Shown: positions 7,382 through 14,020 of the stretch, piece after piece
Layout: each line of letters starts with the position of its first letter
Position numbering within the stretch: the stretch's first letter is position 1
NCBI GenBank assembly: GCA_958403395.1
Contig: CATXXF010000045.1
Span: forward strand, 1-14,713
Source of the DNA: an uncultured Collinsella sp.
GTDB lineage: Bacteria; Actinomycetota; Coriobacteriia; Coriobacteriales; Coriobacteriaceae
DNA length: 14,713 nucleotides
Direction: 5' to 3'
Made by a program: the position numbers and the translations under genes
The notes under the pieces: generated by a model
What the model was told of the DNA's origin: nothing
The model's input: the letters and a program-made list of their open reading frames with translations, nothing else
Databases searched by the model: none

Positions 7382-8629
7382 CTAGCTCCTTGCATATCTA
7401 CGCAGCGCGATGGCGGCATTGTGTCCGCCAAAGCCCAGATTGGTCGAAAGCGCCCAGGTAAGGTCGGCGCGAACCGCGCGATTGGGCGTGTAGTCAAGAT
7501 CGCAGGCGGGATCGGGCGTGTGGTAGTTAATGGTCGGCGGCACCACACCCTGCTCGAGCGCCATGGCACAGGCCATGACCTCGATGGCGCCCGTGGCACC
7601 GATCATGTGGCCGGTCATCGACTTGGTCGACGAGACATGTGCGGCGCGCGCCGCGTCCTCGCCGAGCGCTCGTTTGATGCCCGCCGTCTCGGACGAATCG
7701 TTGAGTTTGGTCGAGGTGCCGTGGGCGTTGATGTAGAGGCCCTCGGAAGGCTTAACGTCGCCCTCGGCCACCGCCAGCGATATCGCACGGGCGATACCTG
7801 CCGCGTCCGGGTCGGGACTCGTGATGTGGTAGGCGTCATCGGTGTTGCCGTAGCCCACGACCTCGGCGTAAATGTGCGCACCGCGAGCCTGTGCGTGCTC
7901 CATACCCTCGAGCACGAGCACGCAGGCGCCCTCGCCCATCACAAAGCCGTCGCGGTCTGCATCGAACGGGCGACAAGCCGTCGCGGGATCGGGGTTGGTG
8001 GTCAATGCGCGGCAGGACGTAAAGCCCGCAACGGCATCGGGGATAATGGCGGCCTCGGCGCCGCCGGCCAGGATTGCATCGGCATAGCCGTGCTTGATGG
8101 CGCGGAACGCCTCACCCACCGCATGGGCAGAAGTCGCGCAGGCGGTCACGACGGGCAGGGTCGGGCCCTTTGCCTTATGGCGAATCGCAATGTTGCCCGA
8201 AGCCATGTTGGGAATCATCATCGCAATCATGTAGGGCGATGCGCGACGAGGCCCGCGGTCGGCAATCGTATGGACGTTGTCGACAAGCGTCTGCATGCCG
8301 CCCACGCCCGAGCCCACATAGACACCCAGGCGATCGCGATCGACCGCGCCCTCAACATCGAGGCCCGCATCGTGCATGGCCTCGTCCGACGCCGCCATCG
8401 CAAACTGAACGCAGGGGTCGAGATGCTTGGCGTCATGCTTGCCAAAGTAATCGTTGCCGTCAAAACCCTTGACCTCGGCCGCCACCTTGACGGCAAATAC
8501 ATCGGTATCGAAGTGCGTAATCGGGCCGATGCCACACGTTCCGGCGCACATGGCTGCCCAGGTGGCAAGCGCGGTGTTGCCGAGCGGCGACACGGCACCG
8601 ATACCGGTGATTGCAACTCTCTGTTCCAT
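7382..8629 (-). CDS. fabF: Beta-ketoacyl-ACP synthase II
   Basis: A 415-residue condensing enzyme that elongates acyl-ACP with malonyl-ACP. The thiolase-fold catalytic set is complete: Cys164 in VTACATSAHA, His303 in NAHGTSTKLND, Lys336 and His341 in STKSMTGHMIGATGA, matching FabF numbering almost exactly. The N-terminus RVAITGIGAVSPLGN is characteristic. Two adjacent ATGs follow GAGGAGACC; the second (8629) has 6-nt spacing from AGGAG and is chosen, the first (8632) adds only one Met, and a TTG further up (8647) overlaps the ribosome-binding site. It lies 39 nt after fabG and 3 nt before accB. It is the only elongating ketosynthase in the cluster, so it probably serves all cycles. Confidence 0.97.
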   Translation of the reverse strand: MEQRVAITGIGAVSPLGNTALATWAAMCAGTCGIGPITHFDTDVFAVKVAAEVKGFDGNDYFGKHDAKHLDPCVQFAMAASDEAMHDAGLDVEGAVDRDRLGVYVGSGVGGMQTLVDNVHTIADRGPRRASPYMIAMMIPNMASGNIAIRHKAKGPTLPVVTACATSAHAVGEAFRAIKHGYADAILAGGAEAAIIPDAVAGFTSCRALTTNPDPATACRPFDADRDGFVMGEGACVLVLEGMEHAQARGAHIYAEVVGYGNTDDAYHITSPDPDAAGIARAISLAVAEGDVKPSEGLYINAHGTSTKLNDSSETAGIKRALGEDAARAAHVSSTKSMTGHMIGATGAIEVMACAMALEQGVVPPTINYHTPDPACDLDYTPNRAVRADLTWALSTNLGFGGHNAAIALRRYARS

Positions 8630-8668
8630 CATGGTCTCCTCATCCAAGCCGCTTACCCGGCTTGCTTT

Positions 8669-9442
8669 CTACATCGCCATTCCGCCGTCGACGCGTACGA
8701 CCGCGCCCGTAATGTAGGCAGCCGCATCGCTCGCCAAAAAGCGCACCACGCCGGCCACTTCCTCGGGCTGCGCCATACGCTTTAGGGGAATCTGCTCCTC
8801 GGTTGCCGCGCGAACCTTCTCCGAGAGCTTTGCCGTCATATCCGTCTCGACAAACCCGGGGGCAACTGCGTTCACTCGTACGCCGCGGGGCGCAAGCTCG
8901 CGCGCCACTGCCTTGGTCAGGCCGATCACGCCCGCCTTTGAGGCAGCGTAGTTGGCCTGCCCGGCATTGCCCATCAGGCCCACGACCGAGCTCATGTTGA
9001 CGATGCAGCCGCCACGCTGGCGCATAAAGGTCTTGGTGAGCGCGCGTGTTGTATTGAACGTGCCCTTGAGATTGACATCGAGCACGCGATCGAAGGCATC
9101 GTCGCCCATGCGCATAAGCAGCCCATCGCGAGTGATCCCGGCGTTATTGACGAGCGCCCAAATCGAACCAAAGTCGTTGAGCACGGCCTCGATGCACGCA
9201 TTGACGGCATCGGGGTCGGCCACATCGCATTGATACGCGCGAGCTGTGGCACCAGCGGCCTCGCAGGCTTCGCACGTCTCGCGCGCCGCATCGACGCTAC
9301 CGGCATAGACGACGGCGATATCAAAGCCGTCCTCCGCCAGGCCAACCGCACAAGCGCGGCCGATACCACGCGAGCCGCCCGTGATCAGTGCCACGCGACG
9401 CGAATCGTTGCGCTCGAGCGCGTCGTTGTTCAAGTTGCCCAT
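8669..9442 (-). CDS. fabG: 3-oxoacyl-[acyl-carrier-protein] reductase
   Basis: A 257-residue short-chain dehydrogenase that reduces 3-ketoacyl-ACP with NADPH. The nucleotide-binding loop is TGGSRGIGRA (21-30), followed by NNAG (99-102), and the catalytic triad is Ser152, Tyr165 and Lys169 in NMSSVVGLMGNAGQANYAASK. VNAVAPGFVETDMT is the usual FabG segment near the substrate-binding loop. A short N-terminal extension of about 14 polar residues precedes the first strand. The ATG follows AAAGGAATGAC. FabG assignment rests on motifs and on its place between fabD and fabF. Confidence 0.96.
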   Translation of the reverse strand: MGNLNNDALERNDSRRVALITGGSRGIGRACAVGLAEDGFDIAVVYAGSVDAARETCEACEAAGATARAYQCDVADPDAVNACIEAVLNDFGSIWALVNNAGITRDGLLMRMGDDAFDRVLDVNLKGTFNTTRALTKTFMRQRGGCIVNMSSVVGLMGNAGQANYAASKAGVIGLTKAVARELAPRGVRVNAVAPGFVETDMTAKLSEKVRAATEEQIPLKRMAQPEEVAGVVRFLASDAAAYITGAVVRVDGGMAM

Positions 9443-9472
9443 GTCATTCCTTTCGGGTTACAGCCCTGTGGG

Positions 9473-10399
9473 CTATGCGAGCTCGTCGGCAATAGCTGCG
9501 ACCTGCTCGGCTGTTTCGCACGAATACACGCGAACGTCGCTCAACGTACGCTTGACCAAGCCGGACAGCGTTTTGCCAGGGCCAACCTCAATAAACGTGT
9601 CGATGCCCTGATCCTGCAGCGCATGCAGTGTGTCGACCCAGCGCACGGCATGGCTCACTTGGTTGGCCAAGACATCCGATGCTGCTCGCGGATCTGCCGG
9701 ATAGGGCGCCGCCGTCATGTTTGCCATGACCGGAATCAGCAGCGGAGACGGCGCGTGGCCGTCTTGGATATACGTCACCAGCCCCTCAGTCGCCTCTGCC
9801 ATATAGGGGCTATGAAATGCACCTGACACCGCGACTTTCATAGCGCGGCCGCCAGCCTCTTTTACCAGGACGTCGAGGGTCTGCAACGCATCGGGCGCTC
9901 CGGCCACAACCGTCTGCTGCGAACTGTTGTAGTTGACCGGCCAGCAGTCCTCGCCGGCCCGCGCAGTCAGGTTCTCGACTTGCGCCGCATCGAGTTTGAT
10001 GACGGCGCGCATGCCGCCCGGATGGCGCTCGGCAGCCGCGGCCATCAGCGCCGCGCGCTCGCACACGAGCTCAAAGCCCGCTCGCGTATCGAACGCCCCC
10101 GCAAAGGTGAGCGCGGCGACCTCGCCAAGCGAAAAACCCGCACAGGCGGCAGGCACCACGCCGCGCTCACGCAGGGCGGTAGCCGCTGCCAGGTCGTGAA
10201 CGAACACGCACGGCTGCGTGTTTTCGGTCTGCGAGAGCTCCTCCTTGGAGGCGCTCCGGCACTGCTTGCTCGTCCCCGGGCGCACCTCATCGGCAATCGC
10301 AAACACCTCGGCAGCCGCCGGCGATGCCTCGATCAGGTCGACGCCCATCGCGGGATGCTGGGCACCCTGGCCGGCAAACAGAAACGCTACGCTACCCAT
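9473..10399 (-). CDS. fabD: Malonyl-CoA:ACP transacylase
   Basis: A 308-residue acyltransferase that transfers malonyl from CoA to AcpP. It has GQGAQ (10-14), the nucleophile elbow GFSLGEVAAL with Ser90, Arg115 (ERAALM) for the malonyl carboxylate, and His196 in SGAFHSPYM. The residue before the nucleophile is Phe, where E. coli has His (GHSLGE); this position is not catalytic. The ATG start at 10399 overlaps the fabK stop region by 13 nt and has AAGGA upstream. The open frame continues further upstream inside fabK without FabD homology, so the longer version is rejected. A 30-nt gap leads to fabG. Confidence 0.96.
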   Translation of the reverse strand: MGSVAFLFAGQGAQHPAMGVDLIEASPAAAEVFAIADEVRPGTSKQCRSASKEELSQTENTQPCVFVHDLAAATALRERGVVPAACAGFSLGEVAALTFAGAFDTRAGFELVCERAALMAAAAERHPGGMRAVIKLDAAQVENLTARAGEDCWPVNYNSSQQTVVAGAPDALQTLDVLVKEAGGRAMKVAVSGAFHSPYMAEATEGLVTYIQDGHAPSPLLIPVMANMTAAPYPADPRAASDVLANQVSHAVRWVDTLHALQDQGIDTFIEVGPGKTLSGLVKRTLSDVRVYSCETAEQVAAIADELA

Positions 10400-11331
10400 G
10401 CGCACGTATCCTTCAGGACGCGCTCGGCACCATCGACCAGGTCGTCGACGATTTCGCGCGCGCTCTGGCGTTCGTTGACCATGCCGGCAATCTGTCCGCA
10501 CAAATACGAACCCTCTTCGTAATTACCGTCCTTTGCGGCTTTACGAAGCGCGCCTGTGCCCATGGCCCCAAGCTCCTCGGCACTTGCGCCCGCCGCCTCA
10601 CTTTTGGCGTAGGCATTGGTGAAGGGGCTCTTGAGCGCACGCACCGGATGTCCCGTCGAGCGGCCGGTCGCACGCGTCGACGTGTCGCCTGCCTTGAGCA
10701 CCAGCTCTTTGTACTGCTCAGAAACAGTGCATTCGTTTGCAACGAGGAAGCGTGTACCCACCTGGACGCCGGCGGCGCCGAGCATAAAGGCGGCCGCTAC
10801 ACCGCGGCCATCGGCGATGCCGCCAGCTGCCACAACGGGAATATCGACCGCGTCGACAACCTGCGGAACGAGCGCCATCGTCGATGTCTCGCCAATATGC
10901 CCACCCGATTCGGTGCCTTCGGCAACCACGGCGGTTGCCCCGCGACGCGCCACGAGACGCGCCAGCGCCACAGAGGCAACAACCGGGATGACCTTGATGC
11001 CCGCGTCGTTCCAAGCCTTCATGTACTTGGTGGGATTGCCGGCACCCGTCACGACGACCGGCACCTGCTCGTCGATTACAACCCGTGCGACCTCGTCGGC
11101 AAACGGGCTCATAAGCATGACGTTCACGCCAAAGGGCTTGTCCGTCTTGGCGCGCAACTCGTGAATCTGATCGCGCAACCAGTTGGCGTCGGCATTCATG
11201 GCCGCGATGATTCCCAACCCGCCGGCCTCGGACACGGCCGAGGCAAGCGAGGCGTCGGCAATCCAGGCCATGCCGCCTTGGAACACAGGCTTTTCGATGC
11301 CGAGCAGCTCGCAGAGAGGAGTCTTGAGCAT
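10387..11331 (-). CDS. fabK: Enoyl-ACP reductase II (FMN-dependent FabK)
   Basis: A 314-residue TIM-barrel flavoprotein of the nitronate monooxygenase/FabK superfamily. It carries the opening PVFQGGMAWIADASLA, GGLGIIAA (37-44), the substrate-side His145 in ESGGHIGE, and the FMN-phosphate segment VAAGGIADGRGVAAAFMLGA plus GVQVGTRFL. It should catalyse the last, NADH-linked step of each elongation cycle. Position between acpP and fabD inside a full fab operon supports FabK over a catabolic nitronate monooxygenase. FabK is a triclosan-resistant replacement for FabI. No fabI is visible in the window. Start is an ATG 2 nt after the acpP stop; the gene overlaps fabD. Confidence 0.95.
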   Translation of the reverse strand: MLKTPLCELLGIEKPVFQGGMAWIADASLASAVSEAGGLGIIAAMNADANWLRDQIHELRAKTDKPFGVNVMLMSPFADEVARVVIDEQVPVVVTGAGNPTKYMKAWNDAGIKVIPVVASVALARLVARRGATAVVAEGTESGGHIGETSTMALVPQVVDAVDIPVVAAGGIADGRGVAAAFMLGAAGVQVGTRFLVANECTVSEQYKELVLKAGDTSTRATGRSTGHPVRALKSPFTNAYAKSEAAGASAEELGAMGTGALRKAAKDGNYEEGSYLCGQIAGMVNERQSAREIVDDLVDGAERVLKDTCAWVA

Positions 11332-11333
11332 CT

Positions 11334-11570
11334 CTACTTCTCCAATGCCGCCTCGACCGTATCGGCGAACTCGCCAACCGTCTTGGGGTTCTCCTCGGTA
11401 TCGAGCTCAATGCCAAACTCGTCCTCGACGGCGACGAGGATCTCGACGGTGCCCAGGCTGTCGAGGCCAATCTCCTCGAGCGTGGACTCAGGCTTCATCT
11501 CGACGTCGTCAAGACCAGCGGTCTCGCGGATAACGTCGCAAACGCGCTCGAAAGTCTTCTGCTCTGCCAT
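11334..11570 (-). CDS. acpP: Acyl carrier protein
   Basis: A 78-residue, strongly acidic four-helix carrier. Ser38 in GLDSLGTVEILV is the phosphopantetheine attachment site at the start of helix II. Asp-Ser-Leu is intact; the following Gly replaces the more common Asp. It carries all intermediates handled by the neighbouring enzymes. The ATG follows GGAGAAACACC. The upstream gap to fabH (53 nt) is the largest in the operon and contains a GC-rich hairpin and an A-rich stretch, which could allow separate control of this protein, needed in much higher amounts than the enzymes. Confidence 0.97.
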   Translation of the reverse strand: MAEQKTFERVCDVIRETAGLDDVEMKPESTLEEIGLDSLGTVEILVAVEDEFGIELDTEENPKTVGEFADTVEAALEK

Positions 11571-11591
11571 GGTGTTTCTCCTTTTTGTTTT

Positions 11592-11602
11592 GCCCCTGGG
11601 GC
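11592..11602. other. Short GC hairpin in the fabH-acpP gap
   Basis: GCCCCTGGGGC is a compact palindrome 22 nt upstream of the acpP start. On the minus strand (the sense of the operon) it is followed by an A-rich run leading into the acpP ribosome-binding site, so it is not a terminator for the operon. It may be a 5'-end or processing structure. On the plus strand it is followed by GTTTTTATT, the pattern of a small terminator, but no plus-strand gene is present to use it. Confidence 0.4.
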
Positions 11603-11623
11603 GTTTTTATTACCTATGTGCAA

Positions 11624-12583
11624 CTACTTCCAACGAAGCAGATAGCCACCTATATCCAAGCCGGCACCAAATCCAACGAGGGCGACGGTGTCGCCCGCAT
11701 TCAGTGCGTCGGTACGTGCCAGCCGGTCAAGCGCAAAGGGAATGCAGGCGCTCGAAATGTTGCCGGTCTCGCGCAGCGTTCGAACCACACGCTCGTCTGG
11801 CACGCCGAGGCGTTTGACCGCCTGACTCAGGATTCGTTCGTTAGCCTGATGGAATACAAAGTGGTCGATGTCCTCGACCGCGATGCTCGCGTCGCAGGCG
11901 AGCTTATGGACCGTGTCACAGATGGCATTGACGCCGAACTTGAAGACGCGACGGCCATTCATGGACAGCACGCTTTCGCTATCTGTGGAAGCCTTAAACG
12001 GCGAGGTACCGACCAGACCGGGAACGCGCAGCGTCTCGACGTCGGGCGCCGTCGAAAGCTCAACGGCAAGGGGGCTGTCTCCCCCAGCTTCAATCACTGC
12101 AGCGCCTGCCCCATCGCCAAAAAGCACGCAGGTGGCGCGGTCGGTCCAGTCGAGCACGCGCGTCATCTGCTCGGCAGCAACGACAAGCACGTGCTTGGCT
12201 CGTCCTCGAGCGATATAGCCCTCAGCGACATCGAACGCAAAAACGAAGCCGGCGCAGGCCGCCGAGACATCGAAGGCAGGGCACGTCGCGCCTAGTCGCT
12301 CAGCAACGGCACACGCCTCAGCGGGAACAAGGTGATCACCCGTCGTCGTCGAGCAAACGATCAGATCCAGCTGGTTCGCGTCGATTCCGGACACCTGGAG
12401 TGCCCGCTCGCTCGCCGCTACGGCAAGGTCGTCAAGTGACTCGGTGGTGCAGACGTGGCGGCTCTTGATACCGGTGCGGGTAAAAATCCACTCATCCGAG
12501 GTATCGAGGAACTCAGACAGCTCGTCATTGGAAACGCTGCGCTCAGGAAGTGCCGAGCCTGTTCCAAGAATCGTGAAACCCAT
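11624..12583 (-). CDS. fabH: Beta-ketoacyl-ACP synthase III
   Basis: A 319-residue initiating condensing enzyme that joins acetyl-CoA (or another acyl-CoA primer) to malonyl-ACP. The FabH triad is present: Cys110 in DVSAACAGF, His245 in FHQANERIL and Asn275 in ETGNISSA. Other family landmarks are TSDEWIFTRTGIKSR (28-42) and GDGAGAAVIE. Primer preference for straight or branched acyl-CoA cannot be judged. The ATG at 12583 has an excellent ribosome-binding site, AAAGGAGG with 6-nt spacing; the open frame extends 19 codons upstream into the operator region and is rejected. It is first in the operon, diverges from birA, and is probably controlled through the repeats at 12600-12666. Confidence 0.97.
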   Translation of the reverse strand: MGFTILGTGSALPERSVSNDELSEFLDTSDEWIFTRTGIKSRHVCTTESLDDLAVAASERALQVSGIDANQLDLIVCSTTTGDHLVPAEACAVAERLGATCPAFDVSAACAGFVFAFDVAEGYIARGRAKHVLVVAAEQMTRVLDWTDRATCVLFGDGAGAAVIEAGGDSPLAVELSTAPDVETLRVPGLVGTSPFKASTDSESVLSMNGRRVFKFGVNAICDTVHKLACDASIAVEDIDHFVFHQANERILSQAVKRLGVPDERVVRTLRETGNISSACIPFALDRLARTDALNAGDTVALVGFGAGLDIGGYLLRWK

Positions 12584-12601
12584 CACTAACCTCCTTTGAG
12601 T

Positions 12602-12617
12602 TGTTGACGTGTTTACA
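12602..12617. promoter_or_regulatory. Candidate operator, copy 1 (fabH-proximal)
   Basis: TGTTGACGTGTTTACA is an inverted repeat of 7-bp half-sites (TGTTGAC and GTTTACA) around GT. It lies within a 19-bp direct repeat (12600-12618) that recurs 48 bp away with one mismatch. It sits 18 nt upstream of the fabH start codon, just before the ribosome-binding site, so a bound protein could block elongation or initiation. The regulator is not in the window. Confidence 0.6.
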
Positions 12618-12638
12618 TCGACCAAGAGAGGATAGCGC

Positions 12639-12644
12639 ATTTTA
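12639..12644 (-). promoter_or_regulatory. Possible -10 box for the fabH operon
   Basis: On the minus strand TAAAAT matches the TATAAT consensus at five of six bases and would place transcription start near 12632, about 50 nt before fabH. No good TTGACA-like -35 box is present at the right distance; that region is occupied by operator copy 2, which may mean activator- or repressor-shaped control. Weak evidence, from sequence match only. Confidence 0.3.
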
Positions 12645-12649
12645 GTCGT

Positions 12650-12665
12650 TGTTGACGTGTTAACA
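12650..12665. promoter_or_regulatory. Candidate operator, copy 2 (birA-proximal)
   Basis: TGTTGACGTGTTAACA is a near-perfect inverted repeat (TGTTGAC / GTTAACA, one mismatch between arms) within the second 19-bp direct repeat (12648-12666). It would lie between the -35 and -10 positions of the proposed fabH promoter and contains a TTGACG that could also be a birA -35 box on the plus strand. A single bound regulator here could affect both directions. Confidence 0.62.
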
Positions 12666-12759
12666 TTAAATTGTCCAAATGCGACATAGGCTTCACATTG
12701 TGTCTGTCTCTCGACACCATTGCGTTATTCACTTATTCATTAAGGAGGTAGCAGCCGTT

Positions 12760-13536
12760 ATGGATGCCAAATTAACGATAGTCGACGTAACCGGATCGAC
12801 CAACGATGACCTGCTCGAAGCAGGAAAACAGGGAGCGCCGCACGGCACAGGACTTGCCGCCCGGGCTCAAACAGCAGGACGCGGCCGACGCGGCCACAAG
12901 TGGGATTCAACCGCCGGCAACCTATTGCTTTCGATTGTCCTGCGCCCATGCGTTAATCCTGCAAAGTTCTCTGGTCTTGCCGCCGTCAGCGGCCTAGCGG
13001 TGCTCGAGGCGCTCGAAAAGCAGGGACTTGCAAACGAGATTGGCCTCAAATGGCCCAACGATCTTGTCGGGCGAGGGCGCAAGCTCGGCGGCATTCTGGT
13101 CGAGGCCGCACGCGATAACGAAGGCAGCCCCTTTGCAGTCTGTGGCATCGGCGTCAACGTGAACTATGTGCCCTCGGAGGTTCCCAATGGCGGCCTGCCG
13201 GCAATCGGCCTGTCAGACCTCAACGAGAACGTTCCCGCCGTCGATGTGCTACTCAAGGAGGTCTATCACGCCGTCGTAAACGCTGTAGACGCGTGGGCAG
13301 ATCTACTCAATGCCATGGAAGAAAACGGCGGACCGCTCGCGCCCGTCCACGGCGAATATGTCGCTCACCTCAATTGGATTGGGGAGCACGTTATCGCCCG
13401 TTCCCCAGGCGGTGACGAGCTGGCACGCGGCATCTTTAAAACCGTCGACGCCTTTGGTCGCGCGTGTATCGAAACGGAAGGCGGCGTGCGATCCTTCCAT
13501 TTTGAGGAGGCATCGCTGCGTCCCTTGAGCGAATAG
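12760..13536 (+). CDS. birA: Biotin--[acetyl-CoA-carboxylase] ligase
   Basis: A 258-residue ligase that makes biotinyl-AMP and transfers biotin to the AccB lysine. The catalytic domain starts at once: GSTNDDLLEAG (12-22), the biotin/AMP loop GRGRRGHKW (40-48), GLKWPNDLVGRGRKLGG (95-111, with KWPND) and CGIGVNVN. A small SH3-like C-terminal domain follows, near residues 205-255. There is no N-terminal helix-turn-helix, so this is the monofunctional class that does not act as the biotin repressor. AAGGAGG lies 11 nt upstream of the chosen ATG; the 27-codon upstream extension has no ribosome-binding site and no homology. It diverges from the fab operon that encodes its substrate AccB. Confidence 0.95.
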   Translation: MDAKLTIVDVTGSTNDDLLEAGKQGAPHGTGLAARAQTAGRGRRGHKWDSTAGNLLLSIVLRPCVNPAKFSGLAAVSGLAVLEALEKQGLANEIGLKWPNDLVGRGRKLGGILVEAARDNEGSPFAVCGIGVNVNYVPSEVPNGGLPAIGLSDLNENVPAVDVLLKEVYHAVVNAVDAWADLLNAMEENGGPLAPVHGEYVAHLNWIGEHVIARSPGGDELARGIFKTVDAFGRACIETEGGVRSFHFEEASLRPLSE

Positions 13537-13595
13537 GGCGCCGCAGCCACCTACTCGGCAGCATTACCCGGCAGTCCAAACCATCATTCAAAACA

Positions 13596-13632
13596 AAAGA
13601 GCCCCGCTACCGTAATGGCAGCGGGGCTCTTT
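13596..13632. terminator. Strong bidirectional terminator between birA and rpsJ
   Basis: AAAGAGCCCCGCT (13596-13608) pairs perfectly with AGCGGGGCTCTTT (13620-13632) around an 11-nt loop. On the minus strand the stem runs into CTCTTTTGTTTTG, a good U-tract ending the fusA-rpsJ transcript 20 nt after the rpsJ stop. On the plus strand it ends with CTCTTT, adequate for stopping birA transcripts from the opposite side. Confidence 0.93.
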
Positions 13633-13651
13633 AAGCTATGAGCGATATCGC

Positions 13652-13960
13652 TTAGAGCTTGATGTCGATGTCGACGCCAGCGGGGAGGTCGAGACGCATG
13701 AGCGAATCAACGGTGCCCGAGGTGGGGTCGAGGATGTCGATGAGGCGCTTGTGGGTGCGCATCTCGAACTGCTCACGGGAGTCCTTGTTTATGTGCGGCG
13801 AGCGGATAACCGTGTACAGGTTGCGCTCGGTGGGCAGGGGGACAGGACCGGAAACGCGAGCGCCGGTCTTCTGAGCGGTCTCGACGATGAGCTTCGCGGA
13901 CTGATCGACGACCTCGTGATCATAGCCCTTGAGGCGAATGCGGATCTTCTGGGTAGCCAA
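13652..13960 (-). CDS. rpsJ: 30S ribosomal protein S10 (NusE)
   Basis: A 102-residue S10, full length for the family, with KIRIRLKGYDHEVVDQSA at the N-terminus, GPVPLPTERNLYTVIRSPH in the middle and FEMRTHKRLIDI in the second half. It assembles into the head of the small subunit and also serves in transcription antitermination with NusB. The start appears to be TTG (TTGGCTACC), with GGAGG 6 nt upstream; no in-frame ATG is close by. It follows fusA by 60 nt and is followed by a terminator, so it is the last gene of its unit. Confidence 0.96.
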   Translation of the reverse strand: MATQKIRIRLKGYDHEVVDQSAKLIVETAQKTGARVSGPVPLPTERNLYTVIRSPHINKDSREQFEMRTHKRLIDILDPTSGTVDSLMRLDLPAGVDIDIKL

Positions 13961-14020
13961 CTTAAACCTCCAAAAAGTGCGAGAGATGTTCTCGCGGATT
14001 ACGTAACAGGGAGCTCGAAC

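Noticed and set aside
6380..8785. An 801-codon open frame on the plus strand
   Set aside because: It lies antisense to fabZ, accB, fabF and part of fabG and accC, has no recognisable domain, and its Arg/His-rich content is what GC-rich codon bias yields on the opposite strand.
10324..11817. A 497-codon open frame on the plus strand, and a similar one at 851-1945
   Set aside because: Both mirror well-supported minus-strand genes (fabD/fabK/acpP/fabH and the CDF transporter) and show no motifs of their own.
12600..12666. BirA biotin operator
   Set aside because: Half-sites resemble the BirA TTGTWAAC word, but BirA operators have about 14-16 bases between half-sites, not 2, and the local BirA has no helix-turn-helix.
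12600..12666. FapR or FabT fatty-acid operator
   Set aside because: The repeats do not show the TTAGTACC-type FapR palindrome or the TTTGA-type FabT palindrome as I know them; a divergent lipid regulator remains possible.
12600..12666. CRISPR-like array
   Set aside because: Only two copies of a 19-bp repeat, positioned as promoter elements, with no cas genes.
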